Positions 50,715 through 52,532 of a stretch of 52,532 nucleotides of DNA are shown here, piece after piece. Origin of the DNA: an uncultured Acidobacteriia bacterium (GTDB lineage: Bacteria > Acidobacteriota > Terriglobia > Bryobacterales > Bryobacteraceae); NCBI GenBank assembly GCA_903881085.1, contig CAIRSA010000253.1, forward strand, positions 1 to 52,532. Reading direction: 5' to 3'. A program made the translations under genes and the position numbers. The notes below the pieces were generated by a model. It ran no database searches, had not been told where the DNA came from, and saw only the letters and a program-made list of their open reading frames with translations. The first letter of the stretch is position 1; every line of letters starts with the position of its first letter.

Positions 50715-52532
50715 ATGGATCGCCACATCGGCGTAAGCCGCCCGGCAGATTACAAAGGCAAGCCGTTATTTCGCACCTCGTGGGCCTTGCTGCTCGGCGT
50801 CAACACCTACAAGCAGTCCATCCCCAACCTCCGCTTCGCCGAAGCCGACGCCTCCGCCTTCGCCAAACTCCTCCCCGAAATCGGCATCCCCTCCGAAAAC
50901 ATCCGCACCCTGCTAGGCCCCGCCGTCTCTCGTGGAGCCATCGAAGACACCATCTACGAATTGGGCAGTCATATGCACCAGGAGGACCGCCTCATCGTCT
51001 TCTTCGCCGGCCATAGCGTCCCGGTGCAGAACGCCCAACGAAAGAACGGTTACCTGCTGCTGCCCGAATCCGAAGTCTCCGGTGCCTTTCCCTCACCGCA
51101 ATCACCCTACCTGCAAGCCCCGCCCGCCTGGCATGGCGATGGGAATGGCCCAACTCTTCGAAATCCTCGACCCGCTTCCTCCCAAGCACAAACTCATTCT
51201 CCTCGATACCTGCTTCAGCGGCTTCCTGAAAACCCACCGCGCCTTGCCTGAAGACTCGTTCGCAGGCGACGCCCGCCTGCGGTTGTGGAAGGATCCCGTA
51301 ACCCAAGTCCTCACCGCCGGCCGAGACGATCAATATGCCTCAGAGGACCCCAAACTTGGCCACGGGTTCTTCTCCTGGGCCGTCCTGCAAGGTCTCCGCG
51401 GACATGCTGCTCGCCGCGCCGACGGCCTCATCACCTTTGACGATCTCGCCGCCTTTGTCCGCAATAAAGTGGCTCAGGAATCCTGCGGCCAGCAAGACCC
51501 GCAAGCCGGAAAGGACGTTGTCGACGGCATGTTCTTCTTTGTCCACTTGGCCGAACAGGAGGAAGCCCGCAAGCGGCGCGAACAGGTGGCTGCGCTTGTC
51601 CAACAGGCCAAACCCGCCAGGATCTTGACAGCGCAATCACAGCCCTCGAAGCATCGCAAAAGCTTGACGCGCAATATGCCAGCCGTCTTCAGCCACTGGT
51701 CGCCGCGCGGGAAGCCGCCCGCCGCCGCGCTGCCGAAGAGCAGCGTCAACGCAGCCAGCAAGCGACCGCCCTGGCACTCCAAGCGGACGAAGCCGAAACC
51801 CGCCAGGATCTTGACGCTGCAATCACAGCCCTCGAAGCGGCGCAAAAGATTGACCCGCAATATGCCAGCCGTCTTGAGCAACTGGTCGTTATGCGGGAAG
51901 CCGCTCGCCGCAGCGCTGCCGAAGAGCAGCGTCAACGCAGCCAGCACGCGGCTGTCCTGGCACTCCAAGCCGACGAAGCCGAAACGCGCGATGATGTTGA
52001 CACCGCAATCACTGCCCTCGAAGCAGCGCAAAAGCTTGACCCGCAATATGCCAGCCGTCTTCAGCAACTGGTCGCAGCGCTACCGAAGAGCAGCGTCAAC
52101 GCAGCCAGCAAGCGACCGCCCTGGCACTCCAAGCCGATGAAGCCGAAACCCGCCAGGATCTTGACGCTGCAATCACAGCCCTTGAAGCGGCGCAAAAGCT
52201 TGACCCGCAATATGCCAGCCATCTTCAGCAACTGGTTGTTATGCGGGAAGCCGCCCGCCGGCGCGTTGCCGAAGAGCAGCGTCAACGCAGCCAACAAGCG
52301 GCCGTCCTGGCACTCCAAGCCGATGAAGCCGAAACTCGCCAGGATCTTGACGCTGCAATCACAGCCCTTGAAGCGGCGCAAAAGCTTGACCCGCAATATG
52401 CCAGCCGTCTTCAGCAACTGGTAGCCGCGCGGGAGGCCGCCCGCCGCCGCTCTGCCGAAGAGCAGCGTCAACGCAGCCAGCAAGCGGCCGCCCTGGCACT
52501 CCAAGCCGACGAAGCCGAAACGCGCGATGATG
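50715..52532 (+). pseudogene. caspase-domain (peptidase C14) gene with repeat tail, frame-disrupted and cut by window end
   Basis: The first part reads as a caspase/metacaspase-like domain: WALLLGVNTYKQS, LRFAEADASAFAKLL, IRTLLGPAVSRGAI and the catalytic His100 in VFFAGHS. The catalytic Cys block LILLDTCFSG (TGC at 51211) lies one frame over, so a +1 change occurs between about 51065 and 51135. The domain goes on to DGLITFDDLAAFV and GMFFFVHLAEQEEARKRREQ. A missing G at 51609/51610 then returns the reading to the first frame for the 62-residue repeats, and a 22-bp deletion near 52071-52084 shifts it again. With these three lesions repaired the frame is open to the window end. No signal peptide is seen. 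It is either a decaying gene or a variable one; assembly error must be excluded. Confidence 0.7.
51616..52532 (+). repeat. 186-bp tandem repeats encoding 62-residue helical units
   Basis: Equivalent points occur at 51616, 51802, 51988, 52152, 52338 and 52524. Spacings are 186, 186, 164, 186 and 186 bp; the short one lacks 22 bp. In the correct frame each unit reads as a charged helix (RRRAAEEQRQRSQQA), an Ala-rich part (LALQADEAETRQDLD) and a TPR-like segment (AITALEAAQKLDPQYASRL). The array continues past the window end. It is the C-terminal part of the caspase-domain gene. Confidence 0.9.

Noticed and set aside
50932..52140. A 402-residue open frame covering the second half of the caspase domain and the repeats
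   Set aside because: Only 51136-51607 of this frame is family-like. Before and after, it reads the caspase and repeat DNA in the wrong frame, giving Lys/Pro/Ser/Arg-rich nonsense. It is a product of the frame changes, not a separate protein.

Overview
This window looks like a chromosomal segment of a soil-type Acidobacteriota, most like the Solibacter/Bryobacter group (Bryobacterales). That placement is inferred from gene content. There are three large Oar-like TonB-dependent receptors with an N-terminal carboxypeptidase-regulatory domain and no SusD partner, many Tat or Sec secreted sugar and sulfate-ester enzymes, an HspR repressor in the dnaK operon, a PEP-CTERM protein, a soluble PQQ dehydrogenase and an adenosylcobalamin-type ribonucleotide reductase. 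I see no rRNA, tRNA, CRISPR array, insertion sequence or phage gene.

Layout. 1-3046: a small secreted protein behind a sigma-54-like promoter, then a three-gene overlapping minus-strand operon (SGNH hydrolase, secreted unknown, GNAT). 3094-3189: a dispersed-type palindromic repeat. 3380-8524: FAD oxidoreductase plus TonB receptor. 8586-11029: gapless panB-panC-coaX operon for coenzyme A, convergent with ssb. 11927-16810: Tat-secreted sulfatase plus TonB receptor. 16984-20171: secreted VWA-like protein, secreted methyltransferase, and a hydrolase with a PHP-like N-terminal module. 20220-23858: dnaK-dnaJ-hspR with a HAIR-like operator on the promoter. 23833-27542 (minus): Gfo/Idh oxidoreductase, then a CsgG/FlgT-like protein coupled to a Ser/Thr kinase. 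27677-29627: acyl-CoA dehydrogenase and a LolA-like secreted protein. 29716-31590: radical SAM enzyme (apparently leaderless mRNA) convergent with a PEP-CTERM lectin-like protein.

31703-35819 (minus) is a tightly packed four-gene operon: polytopic membrane protein, processive family 2 glycosyltransferase, membrane-anchored bactofilin-like beta-helix protein and YaiO-like outer-membrane barrel. It reads as a synthase-dependent exopolysaccharide machine and is my best candidate for an undescribed system. 36011-41198: a third TonB receptor and a secreted InlB-repeat protein whose ribosome binding site lies inside a long hairpin. 41202-43055 (minus): PQQ dehydrogenase. 43268-44105: two small unknown genes, possibly a toxin/immunity-like pair. 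44140-47181: rhamnonate-dehydratase-like enzyme, DUF1295 membrane protein, secreted helical protein. 47271-50227 (minus): nrdJ with a strong terminator and three NrdR-like boxes at exact 30-bp spacing. 50715 to the end: a caspase-domain gene with 186-bp tandem repeats, broken by three frame-changing lesions and cut by the window edge.

Taken together the region combines housekeeping operons (CoA, chaperones, SSB, ribonucleotide reductase) with outer-surface functions: uptake of sulfated or complex glycans, exopolysaccharide export and secreted enzymes.
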